In this document: positions 38,201 through 51,295 of the stretch, piece by piece
Numbering within the stretch: the stretch's first letter is position 1
Layout of the letters: the number at the start of each line of letters is the position of its first letter
Assembly: GCA_905221605.1 (NCBI GenBank)
Contig: CAJNDS010000223.1
Coordinates: 124,001 to 188,000 of the forward strand
Length of the DNA: 64,000 bases
Source of the DNA: Symbiodinium natans
Taxonomy: Eukaryota; Sar; Dinophyceae; Suessiales; Symbiodiniaceae
Direction: 5' to 3'
Position numbers and translations under genes: made by a program
The notes under the pieces: model-generated
Database searches by the model: none
What the model was told of the DNA's origin: nothing
Seen by the model: the letters and a program-made list of their open reading frames with translations, nothing else

Positions 38201-41200
38201 AAGAAACCTCGAAGAGGAAAGTCGTTTGAATTTGCTTGCTTTGCGAAAGGCCCCAAAATGCACACAAGATAGGAACCTCAAAGAGGAAAGACGTTTGAAC
38301 GTGCTTGCCCTGCGAAAGGATGTACGCAACATGGGAAACCGCGAAGAGTAACGGCATTTGAGTTTGCTTGCTCTGCAAAAGGTTTCAAGATGCACACAAC
38401 ATAGGAAAGAAGAAGGGCGTTTGAATTTGCTTGCTTTGCGAAAGGCCCCAAGATGCACACAAAATAGGAATCCTCCAAAAACAGAATTGCACTTGCTTGC
38501 TCAAAGGCCCCAAGATGCACACAAAAAAGGTGTCTTTGAAGAGGAAGGGTTTTTGAATTTGCTTGCCTCTGCGAAACGCCCAAAGATGCAGACAAAATAG
38601 GAAGCGTCGAAGAGGAAAGACGTTTGCATTTGCGTGCTCTGCGAAAGGCCCCAAGATGCACGCAAAATAGTAAACCTCGAAGAGGAAAGACGTTTGAAGT
38701 TGCTTGCTTTGCGAAAGGCCCAAAAAAGACGTTTGATTTTGCCTGCTCGGCGAACCCCCCAAGATGCACACAAATTAGGAAACCTCGAAGAGGAAAGGCG
38801 TTTGAACTCTTGTTTGCTCTGCAAAAGGCCCCAAGATGCAGACAAAATGGAGAGCCTCGAAGAAGAAAGGCGTTTGAACTTGCGTGCTCTGCGAAAGGCC
38901 CCATGATGCACACAAAATGGAGAACCTCGAAGAGGAAGGGCGTTTGAATTTGCTCGCTCTGCGAAAGGCCTCAAGATGCACACAAGACAGGAAACCTCGA
39001 AGAGGAAAGGCATCTGGAGTCCGAATTTGCTTGCTCTGTGAAACGCCCCAAGATGCACGCAAAGAAAGGCGTTTGAACTTGATTGCGTTGTGAAAGGCCG
39101 CAAGATGCATGCAACATGGGAAGCCTCGAAGAGGAGAGACGTTTGAATTTGCTTGTTCTGCGACAGGCCGCAAGATGCACACAAGATGGGAAATGTCCGA
39201 AGAGGGAAGACGTTTGAATTTGCTTGGTTTGCGAAAGGCCCCAAGATGCACACAAAATAGGAAACCTCGAAGAGGAAAGGCGTTTGAATGCTATGGAAAA
39301 GGCCCTAAGATGCATACAAAGTAGGAACTCCGAAGAGGAACGACTTTTGAAATTGTTTGCTCCGCGAAAGGCCCCAAGATGCACGCAAGAAAGGAAAACT
39401 CCAAGAGGAAAGGCGTTTGAATTTGCTTGCTCTGCGAAGGCCCCAAGATGCACACAAGATAGGTTGCTTTGTGAAAGGCCCAAGATGCACACAAAACAGG
39501 AAGCCTTTTGCTCTGTGAAAGGCCCCAAGATCCACGTAAAATGGGAAGCTTCGAAGAGGAAAGACGTTTGCATTGGCTTACTCTGCGAAACGCCCCAGGA
39601 TGCGCACAAAAATAGGAAACCTCGATGAGGAAAGGCGCTTGCTCTGCGAAAAACTCAAGATTCACGCAAGATAAGAAACCTCGAAGAGGAAAGTCGTTTG
39701 AATTTGCTTGCTTTGCGAAAGGCCCCAAAATGCACACATGATAGGAACCTCAAAGAGGAAAGACGTTTGAACTTGCTTGCCCTGCGAAAGGATGTACGCA
39801 ACATGGGACGCAACATAGGAATCTTTGAAGAGGAAGGGCGTTTGAATTTGTTTGCTTTGCGAAAGGCCCCAAGATGCACACAAGATAGGAAACCTCGAAG
39901 AGGAAAAGCGCTTGAATTTTCTTGTACTGCAAAAAGTCCCAAATGCACACAAAATAGGAAACCTTGAAGAAGATGGGCGCTAGAATTTGTTTGCTCTGCA
40001 AAAGGCCCCAAGATGCACACAAGATAGGAAACCTCGAAGAGGAAGGGCGTTTGAACGTGCTTGCTTCGCACGCAAAATGGGAAACCTCAAAGAGGAAAGG
40101 CGTTGGAATTTGCCTGCTTTGTGAAAGGCCCGAAGATGCACGCAAAATAGGAACCTCGAAGAGGAAAGACGTTTGAATTTGCTTGCTCGGCGAAACGCCC
40201 CAAGATGCACGCAACATAGGAAACCTTGAAGAGGAAAGGCGTTTGAATGTGCTTGCTCTGCGAAAAGGCCCCAAGATGCACACAAAATAGGAATCCTCCA
40301 AAAACAGAATTGCACTTGCTTGCTCAAAGGCCCAAGATGCACACAAAAAAGGTGTCTTTGAAGAGGAAGGGTTTTTGAATTTGCTTGCCTCTGCGAAACG
40401 CCCAAAGATGCAGACAAAATAGGAAGCGTCGAAGAGGAAAGACGTTTGCATTTGCGTGCTTTGCGAAAGGCCCCAAGATGCACGCAAAATAGTAAACCTC
40501 GAAGAGGAAAGACGTTTGAAGTTGCTTGCTTTGCGAAAGGCCCAAAAAAGACGTTTGATTTTCCCTGCTCGGCGAAACCCCTCAAGATGCACACAAAGTA
40601 GGAAACCTCGAAGAGGAAAGGCGTTTGAACTCTTGTTTGCTCTGCAAAAGGCCCCAAGATGCAGACAAAATGGAGAGCCTCGAAGAAGAAAGGCGTTTGA
40701 ATTTGCTTGCTCTGCGAAAGGCCCCATGATGCACACAAAATGGAGAACCTCGAAAAGGAAGGGCGTTTGAATTTGCTCGCTCTGCGAAAGGCCTCAAGAT
40801 GCACACAAGACAGGAAACCTCGAAGAGGAAAGGCATCTGGAGTCTGAATTTGCTTGCTCTGTGAAACGCCCCAAGATGCACGCAAAGAAAGGCGTTTGAA
40901 CTTGATTGCGTTGTGAAAGGCCGCAAGATGCATGCAACATGGGAAGCCTCGAAGAGGAAAGACGTTTGAATTTGCTTGTTCTGCGACAGGCCGCAAGATG
41001 CACACAAGATGGGAAATGTCCGAAGAGGGAAGACGTTTGAATTTGCTTGGTTTGCGAAAGGCCCCAAGATGCACACAAAATAGGAAACCTCGAAGAGGAA
41101 AGGCGTTGGAATGCTATGGAAAAGGCCCTAAGATGCATACAAAGTAGGAACCTCGAAGAGGAACGACTTTTGAAATTGTTTGCTCCGCGAAAGGCCCCAA

Positions 41201-44200
41201 GATGCACGCAAGAAAGGAAAACTCCAAGAGGAAAGGCGTTTGAATTTGCTTGCTCTGCGAAGGCCCCAAGATGCACACAAGATAGGTTGCTTTGTGAAAG
41301 GCCCAAGATGCACACAAAACAGGAAGCTCTTGCTCTGTGAAAGGCCCCAAGATCCACGTAAAATGGGAAGCCTCGAAGAGGAAAGACGTTTGCATTGGCT
41401 TACTCTGCGAAACGCCCCAGGATGCACACAAAATAGGAAACCTCGCAGAGCAAAAGGCGCTTGCTCTGCGAAAAGCTCAAGATTCACGCAAGATAAGAAA
41501 CCTCGAAGAGGAAAGTCGTTTGAATTTGCTTGCTTTGCGAAAGGCCCCAAAATGCACACATGATAAGAACCTCAAAGAGGAAAGACGTTTGAACTTGCTT
41601 TCCCTGCGAAAGGATGTACGCAACATGGGACGCAACATAGGAATCTTTGAAGAGGAAAGACGTTTGCATTGGCTTACTCTGCGAAACACCCCAGGATGCA
41701 CACAAAATAGGAAACCTCGAAGAGCAAAAGGCGCTTGGTCTGCGAAAAGCTCAAGATTCACGCAAGATAAGAAACCTCGAAGAGGAAAGTCGTTTGAATT
41801 TGCTTGCTTTGCGAAAGGCCCGAAAATGAACACATGATAAGAACCTCGAAGAGGAAAGACGTTTGAACTTGCTTGCCCTGCGAAAGGATGTACGCAACAT
41901 GGGAAACCGCGAAGAGTAACGGCATTTGAGTTTGCTTGCTCTGCAAAAGGTTTCAAGATGCACACAACATAGGAATCTTTGAAGAGGAAGGGCGTTTGAA
42001 TTTGTTTGCTTTGCGAAAGGCCCCAAGATGCACACAAGATAGGAAACCTCGAAGAGGAAAAGCGCTTGAATTTTCTTGTACTGCAAAAAGTCCCAGATAC
42101 ACACAAAAAAGGTAACCTCGAAGAAGATGGGCGCTAGAATTTGTTTGCTCTGCAAAAGGCCCCAAGATGCACACAAGATAGGAAACCTCGAAGAGGAAGG
42201 GCGTTTAAACGTGCTTGCTTCGCACGCAAAATGGGAAACCTCAAAGAGGAAAGACGTTGGAATTTGCCTGCTTTGTGAAAGCGCAAAATAGGAAGCTTCG
42301 AAGAGGACAAACGTTTGAATTTGCTTGCTCGGCGAAACGCCCCGAGATGCACGCAACATAGGAAACCTTGAAGAGGAAAGGCGTTTGAATGTGCTTGCTC
42401 TGCGAAAAGGCCCCAAGATGCACACAAAATAGGAAACGCCAATGCGGAAAGACGTTTGAATTTGCCTAAGATGCACACAATTGCTTTGCGAAAGGCCCCA
42501 AGATGCACACTAAATGGAGAAGCTCGAAGAGGAAAGGTACTTGAGTATGTTTGCTCTGCAAAAAGGCACCAAGATGCACACCAAATGGGAAACCTCGAAG
42601 AGGAAAGTCGTTTGAATTGGTTTGCTCTGCGAAAGGCCCCAAGATGCACACAAATTAGGCCAATTTCAAGAGTTACGAAAGGCCCCCCAGATGCACACAA
42701 AATGGGAAGCCTCGAAGAGGAAAGACGTTTGAATTTGCTTGCTCTGCGAAAAACGCACCAAATAGGAAACCTCGAAGAGGAAAGCCGTGTGAACTGGCTT
42801 GCTCTGCGAAACGCTCCAAGATGCACACAAAATAGGAATCCTCCAAAAAAAGAATTGAACTTGCTTGCTCAAAGGCCCCAAGATGCACACAAAAAAGGTG
42901 TCTTTGAAGAGGAAGGGTTTTTGAATTTGCTTGCCTCTGCGAAACGCCCAAAGATGCAGACAATATAGGAAACATCGAAGAGGAAAGACGTTTGCATGTG
43001 CGTGCTCTGCGAAAGGCCCCAAGATGCACGCAAAATAGGAAACCTCGAAGAGGAAAGACGTTTGAAGTTGCTTGCTTTGCGGAAGGCCCAAAAAAGACGT
43101 TTGATTTTCCCTGCTCGGCGAAACCCCCCAAGATGCACACAAAGTAGGAAACCTCGAAGAGGAAAGGCGTTTGAACTCTTGTTTGCTCTGCAAAAGGCCC
43201 CAAGATGCAGACAAAATGGAGAGCCCCGAAGAAGAAAGACGTTTGAACTTGCTTGCTCTGCGAAAGGCCCCATGATGCAGACAAAATGGAGAACCTCGAA
43301 AAGGAAGGGCGTTCGAATTTGCTCGCTCTGCGAAAGGCCTCAAGATGCACACAAGACAGGAAACCTCGAAGAGGAAAGACATCTGGAGTCTTAATTTGCT
43401 TGCTCTGCGAAATGCCCCAAGATGCACACAAAGAAAGGCGTTTGAACTTGATTGCTTTGTGAAAGGCCGCAAGATGCATGCAACATGGGAAGCCTCGAAG
43501 AGGAAACACGTTTGAATTTGCTTGTTCTGCGACAGGCCGCAAGATGCACACAAGATGGGAAATGTCCGAAGAGGGAAGACGTTTGAATTTGCTTGGTTTG
43601 CGAAAGGCCCCAAGATGCACACAAAATAGGAAACCTCGAAGAGGAAAGGCGTTGGAATGCTATGGAAAAGGCCCTAAGATGCATACAAAATAGGAACCTC
43701 GAAGAGGAACGACTTTTGAAATTGTTTGCTCCGCGAAAGGCCCCAAGATGCACGCAAGAAAGGAAAACTCCAAGAGGAAAGGCGTTTGAATTTGCTTGCT
43801 CTGCGAAGGCCCCAAGATGCACACAAGATAGGTTGCTTTGTGAAAGGCCCAAGATGCACACAAAACAGGAAGCTCTTGCTCTGTGAAAGGCCCCAAGATC
43901 CACGTAAAATGGGAAGCCTCGAAGAGGAAAGACGTTTGCGTTGGCTTACTCTGCGAAACGCCCCAGGATGCGCACAAAATAGGAAACCTCGAAGAGGAAA
44001 GGCGCTTGCTCTGCGAAAAGCTCAAGATTCACGCAAGATAAGAAACCTCGAAGAGGAAAGTCGTTTGAATTTGCTTGCATTGCGAAAGGCCCCAACATGC
44101 ACACATGATAAGAACCTCAAAGAGGAAAGACGTTTGAACTTGCTTGCCCTGCGAAAGGATGAACGCAACATGGGAAACCGCGAAGAGTAACGGCATTTGA

Positions 44201-46350
44201 GTTTGCTTGCTCTGCAAAAGGTTTCAAGATGCACACAACATAGGAATCTTTGAAGAGGAAGGGCGTTTGAATTTGCTTGCTTTGCGAAAGGCCCCAAGAT
44301 GCACACAAGATAGGAAACCTCGAAGAGGAAAACCTGCGAAAGGCCCCAAGATGCACGCAAAATAGTAAACCTCGAAGAGGAAAGACGTTTGAAGTTGCTT
44401 GCTTTGCGAAAGGCCCAAGAAAGACGTTTGGTATTCCCTGCTCGGCGAAACCCCCCAAGATGCACACAAAGTAGGAAACCTCGAAGAGGAAAGGCGTTTG
44501 AACTCTTGTTTGCTCTGCAAAAGGGAAGAAGAAAGGCGTTTGAACTTGCTTGCTCTGCGAAAGGCCCCATGATGCACACAAAATGGAGAACTTCGAAGAG
44601 GAAGGGCGTTTGAATTTGCTCGCTCTGCGAAAGGCCTCAAGATGCACACAAGACAGGAAACCTCGAAGAGGAAAGGCATCTGGAGTCTGAATTTGCTTGC
44701 TCTGTGAAACGCCCCAAGATGCACGCAAAGAAAGGCGTTTGAACTTGATTGCGTTGTGAAAGGCCGCAAGATGCATGCAACATGGGAAGCCTCGAAGAGG
44801 AAAGACGTTTGACTTCGCTTGTTCTGCGACAGGCCGCAAGATGCACACAAAATAGGAAACCTCGAAGAGGAAAGGCGCTGGAATGCTATGGAAAAGGCCC
44901 TAAGATGCATACAAAATAGGAACCTCGAAGAGGAACGACTTTTGAAATTGTTTGCTCCGCGAAAGGCCCCAAGATGCACGCAAGAAAGGAAAACTCCAAG
45001 AGGAAAGGCGTTTGAATTTGCTTGCTCTGCGAAGGCCCCAAGATGCACACAAGATAGGTTGCTTTGTGAAAGGCCCAAGATGCACACAAAACAGGAAGCT
45101 CTTGCTCTGTGAAAGGCCCCAAGATCCACGTAAAATGGGAAGCCTCGAAGAGGAAAGACGTTTGCGTTGGCTTACTCTGCGAAACGCCCCAGGATGCGCA
45201 CAAAAACCTCGAAGAGGAAAGGCGCTTGCTCTGCGAAAAGCTCAAGATTCACGCAAGATAAGAAACCTCGAAGAGGAAAGTCGTTTGAATTTGCTTGCAT
45301 TGCGAAAGGCCCCAACATGCACACATGATAAGAACCTCAAAGAGGAAAGACGTTTGAACTTGCTTGCCCTGCGAAAGGATGAACGCAACATGGGAAACCG
45401 CGAAGAGTAACGGCATTTGAGTTTGCTTGCTTTGCAAAAGGTTTCAAGATGCACACAACATAGGAATCTTTGAAGAGGAAGGGCGTTTGAATTTGCTTGC
45501 TTTGCGAAAGGCCCCAAGATGCACACAAGATAGGAAACCTCGAAGAGGAAAACCTGCGAAAGGCCCCAAGATGCACGCAAAATAGTAAACCTCGAAGAGG
45601 AAAAACGTTTGAAGTTGCTTGCTTTGCGAAAGGCCCAAGAAAGACGTTTGGTATTCCCTGCTCGGCGAAACCCCCCAAGATGCACACAAAGTAGGAAACC
45701 TCGAAGAGGAAAGGCGTTTGAACTCTTGTTTGCTCTGCAAAAGGCCCCAAGATGCACACAAAATGGAGAGCCTCGAAGAAGAAAGGCGTTTGAACTTGCT
45801 TGCTCTGCGAAAGGCCCCATGATGCACACAAAATGGAGAACTTCGAAGAGGAAGGGCGTTTGAATTTGCTCGCTCTGCGAAAGGCCTCAAGATGCACACA
45901 AGACAGGAAACCTCGAAAAGGAAAGGCATCTGGAGTCTGAATTTGCTTGCTGTGAGAAACGCCCCAAGATGCACGCAAAGAAAGGCGTTTGAACTTGATT
46001 GCGTTGTGAAAGGCCGCAAGATGCATGCAACATGGGAAGCCTCGAAGAGGAAAGACGTTAGACTTTGCTTGTTCTGCGACAGGCCGCAAGATGCACACAA
46101 GATGGGAAATGTCCGAAGAGGGAAGACGTTTGAATTTGCTTGGTTTGCGAAAGGCCCCAAGATGCACACAAAATAGGAAACCTCGAAGAGGAAAGGCGCT
46201 GGAATGCTATGGAAAAGGCCCTAAGATGCATACAAAATAGGAACCCCGAAGAGGAACGACTTTTGAAATTGTTTGCTCCGCGAAAGGCCCCAAGATGCAC
46301 GCAAGAAAGGAAAACTCCAAGAGGAAAGGCGTTTGAATTTGCTTGCTCTG
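35280..46350 (+). repeat. ~70-bp satellite with higher-order repeats
   Basis: More than 100 diverged units containing CAAGATGCACACAAAATAGG, CCTCGAAGAGGAAAG, CGTTTGAA and TTGCTTGCTCTGCGAAAGGC. Some are truncated or carry AAAGAAGACG or CCTCCAAAAA inserts. Larger blocks repeat: one marker unit with ATGCATGCAACATGGGAAGC recurs at about 37634, 39106, 40929, 43475, 44772 and 46022, so higher-order spacings are about 1,472, 1,823, 2,546, 1,297 and 1,250 bp. Because 70 is not a multiple of three and most units lack stops, both strands are open for hundreds of codons; I regard none as genes. Confidence 0.93.
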
Positions 46351-48696
46351 CGAAGGCCCCAAGATGCACACAAGATAGGTTGCTTTGTGAAAGGCCCAAG
46401 ATGCACACAAAACAGGAAGCTCTTGCTCTGTGAAAGGCCCCAAGATCCACGTAAAATGGGAAGCCTCGAAGAGGAAAGACGTTTGCGTTGGCTTACTCTG
46501 CGAAACGCCCCAGGATGCGCACAAAAACCTCGAAGAGGAAAGGCGCTTGCTCTGCGAAAAGCTCAAGATTCACGCAAGATAAGACACCTCGAAGAGGAAA
46601 GTCGTTTGAATTTGCTTGCATTGCGAAAGGCCCCAACATGCACACATGATAAGAACCTCAAAGAGGAAAGACGTTTGAACTTGCTTGCCCTGCGAAAGGA
46701 TGAACGCAACATGGGAAACCGCGAAGAGTAACGGCATTTGAGTTTGCTTGCTCTGCAACAGGTTTCAAGATGCACACAACATAGGAATCCAAGAGGAAGG
46801 GCGTTTGAATTTGCTTGCTTTGCGAAAGGCCCCAAGATGCACACAAGATAGGAAACCTGGAAGAGGAAAAGCGCTTGAATTTTCTTGTACTGCAAAAAGT
46901 CCCAGATGCACACAAAAAAGGTAACCTCGAAGAAGATGGGCGCTAGAATTTGTTTGCGCTGCAAAAGGCCCCAAGATGCACACAAGATAGGAAACCTCGA
47001 AGGGGAAGGGCGTTTGAACGTGCTTTCTTCGCACGCAAAATGGGAAACCTCAAAGAGGAATGACGTTGGAATTTGCCTGCTTTGTGAAAGGCCCGAAGAT
47101 GCACGCAAAATAGGATATTTCGAAAAGGATAAACGTTTGAATTTGCAGGGCGGGCGCCCACGGGGGTGCATATTTCGCCCGATGCCTGAAGACACGTTTT
47201 GACGACACGTTCTGTCCAGGCCATGACCCCCTGACGCCACGTACTGACGCCACGTCCCGTGACGCCACGTCTGTGCGTGACGCCTGACGCCACGTTTTGA
47301 CGCCGCCTGGCTTGACGACACGTCGGGTCCTGACGCCACGTAAGCTTCTGACGCCACGTACTGACGCCACGTACGGAGAAGACTCACCCACGGCCAGCGT
47401 TTTTTTTGTCGTCGGAATCTGGCCCTGGGGGGTCTATATAATGCCACGTGAGCCAGTGACGCCACGTCTTGACGCCCGATCCGGCGCCGCCAGGTGGCTC
47501 AATGACGCCACGTGAGTCTGTGACGCCACGTTCTGACGCCAGGTTCTGCGACGCCACGTGTCTGCGTGACGCTACATGAGGCAGTGACGCCACGTTTTGA
47601 CGCCACGTCCGGTGACGCCAGGTGGCTCAGCGACGCCACGTAAAGCCAGTATAACGCCACGTTGCGACGCCACGTTCTGCATAACACATCCTAGCGCAAT
47701 TGTAAAGAATAGGCCTATTTAGGAAGTGTTCAGGTTTGACGAGCTTGGGTCCCCGCGCGCGCGCGCGGGGGGACGGGGAGCTGTCTGCAGGAAGTGTCTT
47801 CGCGACGCCACGTGTCTTCACGACGCCACGTGTCTCCGCTGGACCTATCTTCGGGAAGTGTCTTCACTTGCCCATGTGTCTTCGCGACGCCACGTGTCTT
47901 CGCGGGAGCGGTCTGCGGAAGGTGTCTTCGCCAGCCCACGTGTCTTCGCGATGCTGGGGGTCTTCACCGGACCTGGCTGCGGGAAGTATCTTCGCGACGC
48001 TGTTTGTCTTCACTGCATAGGAGGCGGTGTCCCCACCTGTTTGAGTGGTCTTAGCCTTGGCTCTACGTATTCTGGTAAAAGTGTCTTCTGACGCCCACGT
48101 GTCTTCAGACGGGATTCCCGACGCCACGTGTCTTCACCGGGAATGTGTCTTCAGACGCCCACGTGTCTTCGCTGTCTGCGCCTGACATGTGTCTGCTGAC
48201 GCCCACGTGTCTTCGCTGTCTGCTCTGGAGGGCCGGGGTCCTCAACCCCATGTGTCTTCAAAGTGTGTCTTCGGTCTTCGGGTGAAATGTGCACCCCCCC
48301 AGGCGCCCGCAATGAAAATTTGCTTGCTCGGTGAAACGCCCCAAGATGCACGCAACATAGGAAACCTTGAAGAGGAAAGGCGTTTGAAGTTGCTTGCTCT
48401 GCGAAAGGCCCCAAGATGCACGCAAAATAGGAAACCTCGAAGAGGAAAGGCGTTTGAATTTGCCTAAGATGCATACAATTGTTTGCTTTGCGAAATGCCC
48501 CACGATGCACGCTAAATGGAGAAGCTCGAAGAGGAAAGGTACTTGAGTATGTTTGCTCTGCAAAAAGGCACCAAGATGCAAACCAAATGGGAATCCTCGA
48601 AGAGGAAAGTCGTTTGAATTAGCTTGCTCTGCGAAAGGCCCCAAGATGCACACAAACTAGGCAAATTTGAAGAGTTGCGAAAGGCCCCCAAGATGC
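46350..48696 (+). repeat. Right arm of ~2.4-kb inverted duplication
   Basis: Reverse-complement counterpart of 31435-33840. It includes the TGACGCCACGT satellite (47160-48290) with its CG-alternating tract (47754-47770) and the flanking 70-bp units. Examples of matched landmarks are the GTGGGCGCCC junction and the GGCAAAATTGAAGAGTTGCG-like unit at the outer edge. Confidence 0.88.
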
Positions 48697-48879
48697 ACAC
48701 AAAATAGGAAGCCTCGAAGAGCAAAGGCTTTTGAATGTGCTTGCTTTGCGAAAAACGCACCAAATAGGAAACCTCGAAGAGGAAAGCCGTTTGAACTGGC
48801 TTGCTCTGCGAAACGCTCCAAGATGCACACAAAATAGGAATCCTCCAAAAAAAGAATTGAACTTGCTTGCTCAAAGGGA

Positions 48880-49225
48880 GTAACATCGCAAGCCCTGGTC
48901 CCTAAGATTTTGGGCTCATTTCTTGCTCCAAAGAGTAACATCGCAATCCCTGGTCCCCAAGATTTTGGAATCGATTTTTGCTCCAAAGAGTCAGATCGCA
49001 AGCCCTGGTCCCTAAAATGTTGGGCTCAATTTTTGCCTTTCCCTTCTCTTCTTCTGCTTCCTTTGAACTGACAAAACACAAGATAAAGCAGTGGAAGGGA
49101 AAGGGGGGTGACTCCCTGCGCGTGGACCTTTCCATAATACTCCATCATATTATCATATTCCTCCTCTCGGCCTATCTCTTCTGTTCCTTGCCTTACCCTT
49201 CTCCTTCTCATAGTTCTTCCTTAAC
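48880..49225 (-). repeat. Inverted copy of the 52920-53255 segment
   Basis: Three 55-bp satellite units plus about 200 bp of non-satellite sequence (with CCCTTCTCTTCTTCTGCTTC and TCCCTGCGCGTGGACC), matching 52920-53255 as reverse complement; position pairs sum to about 102,145. It lies between 70-bp family blocks of opposite orientation. Confidence 0.85.
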
Positions 49226-51290
49226 GCCCTTCCTCTTCGAGGTTTCCTATCTTGTGTGCATCTTGGGGCCTTTTGCAGAGCAAACAAATTCTAGCGCCCA
49301 TCTTCTTCGAGGTTTCCTATTTTGTGTGCATCTGGGACTTTTTGCAGTGCAAGAAAATCCAAGCGCTTTTCCTCTTCGAGGTTTCCTATCTTGTGTGCAC
49401 CTTGGGGCCTTTCGCAAAGCAAGCAAATTCAAACGCCCTTCTTCTTCAAAGATTCCTATGTTCTGTGCATCTTGAAACCTTTTGCAGAGCAAGCAAACTC
49501 AAATGCCGTTACTCTTCGCGGTTTCCCATGTTGCGTTCATCCTTTCGCAGGGCAAGCAAGTTCAAACGTCTTTCCTCTTTGAGGTTCTTATCATGTGTGC
49601 ATGTTGGGGCCTTTCGCAATGCAAGCAAATTCAAACGACTTTCCTCTTCGAGGTTTTTTATCTTGCGTGAATCTTGAGCTTTTCGCAGAGCAAGCGCCTT
49701 TCCTCTTCGAGGTTTCCTATTTTGTGTGCATCCTGGGGCGTTTCGCAGAGGAAGCCAATGCAAACGTCTTTCCTCTTCGAGGCTTCCCATTTTACGTGGA
49801 TCTTGGGGCCTTTCACAGAGCAAGAGCTTCCTGTTTTGTGTGCATCTTGGGCCTTTCACAAAGCAACCTATCTTGTGTGCATCTTGGGGCCTTCGCAGAG
49901 CAAGCAAATTCAAACGCCTTTCCTCTTGGAGTTTTCCTTTCTTGCGTGCATCTTGGGGCCTTTCGCGGAGCAAACAATTTCAAAAGTCGTTCCTCTTCGA
50001 GGTTCCTATTTTGTATGCATCTTAGGGCCTTTTCCATAGCATTCCAACGCCTTTCCTCTTCGAGGTTTCCTATTTTGTGTGCATCTTGGGGCCTTTCGCA
50101 AACCAAGCAAATTCAAACGTCTTCCCTCTTCGGACATTTCCCATTTTGTGTGCATCTTGCGGCCTGTCGCAGAACAAGCAAAGTCAAACGTCTTTCCTTT
50201 TTGAGGCTTCCCATGTTGCATGCATCTTGCGGCCTTTCACAAAGCAATCAAGTTCAAACGCCTTCTTTGTGTGCATCTTGGGGCGTTTCGCAGAGCAAGC
50301 AAATTCAGACTCCAGATGTCTTTCCACTTCGAGGTTAAACGCCCTTCCTTTTCGAGGTTCTCCATTTTGTGTGCATCTTGGGGCCTTTCACAGAGCAAGC
50401 AAATTCAAGCATGTTTCCTCTTCTAACGTCTTTTCTCTTTGGGGTTTCCTATCTTGTGTGCATCTTGGGGCCTTTCGCAGAGCACGCAAGTTCAAACGCC
50501 GGTCCTCTTCGAGGTATCCTATTTTGTGTGCATCTTTCCTATTTTGTCTGCATCTTGGGGCGTTCGCAAGGCAAGCAAATTCAAACGTGTTTCCTATTCG
50601 CGTTTTGCTATTTGCGTGCGTCTCGGGGCCTTTCACAGAGCAAGCAAATTCAATCGCCTGTCCTCTTCGAGGTTTCCTATTGTGTGTGCATCTTAGGGTG
50701 TTTCGCAGTAGCAAGCAAATTCAAACGCCCTTCCTCTTCAAAGATTCCTATTTTGTGTGCATCTTGGGGCCTTTTGCAGAGCAAGCAAACTCAAACGCTT
50801 TTCCTCTTCGAGGTTTCATATTTAGGTGTGCATATTGGAGCGTTTCGCAAAGCAAACATATTCAAACGTCCCAAACGTCTTTCCTCTTCGAGGTTTCCTA
50901 TTTTGTGTGCATCTTGGGGCCTTTTGCAGAACAAGCAAGCTCAAACGCCTTTCTTCTTCGAGGTTCTCCATTTGGTGTGCATCTTGGGGCCTTTTGCAGA
51001 GCAAGCAAGAGTTCAAACGCCTTTCCTCTTCGAGGTTTTCCATTTTGTGTGCATCTTGGGTGGTTTCGCCGAGCAGGCAAATTCAAACGTCTTCTTTGGG
51101 CCGTTCGCAAAGCAAGCAACTTCAAACGTCTTTCCTCTTCGAGGTTTCCTATTTTGTCTGCATCTTTGGGCGTTTCGCAGAGCACGCAAATGCAAACGTC
51201 TTTCCTCTTCGATGTTTCCTATTTTGTCTGCATCTTTGGGCGTTTCGCAGAGGCAAGCAAATTCAAAACCCTTCCTCTTCAAAGGCACCT
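49225..51290 (-). repeat. ~70-bp satellite, reverse orientation
   Basis: About 28 units of the 70-bp family in the opposite orientation to 35280-46350. 49225-49890 parallels the left arm (33165-33840) in direct orientation. 50388-51280 matches about 35480-36405 as reverse complement (position sums near 86,760). Confidence 0.9.
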
Positions 51291-51295
51291 TTTTT

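Noticed and set aside
35280-46350. CRISPR-like array
   Set aside because: Spacers are not unique and repeats are long, diverged and without the short palindromic repeat/spacer regularity; the context is eukaryotic.
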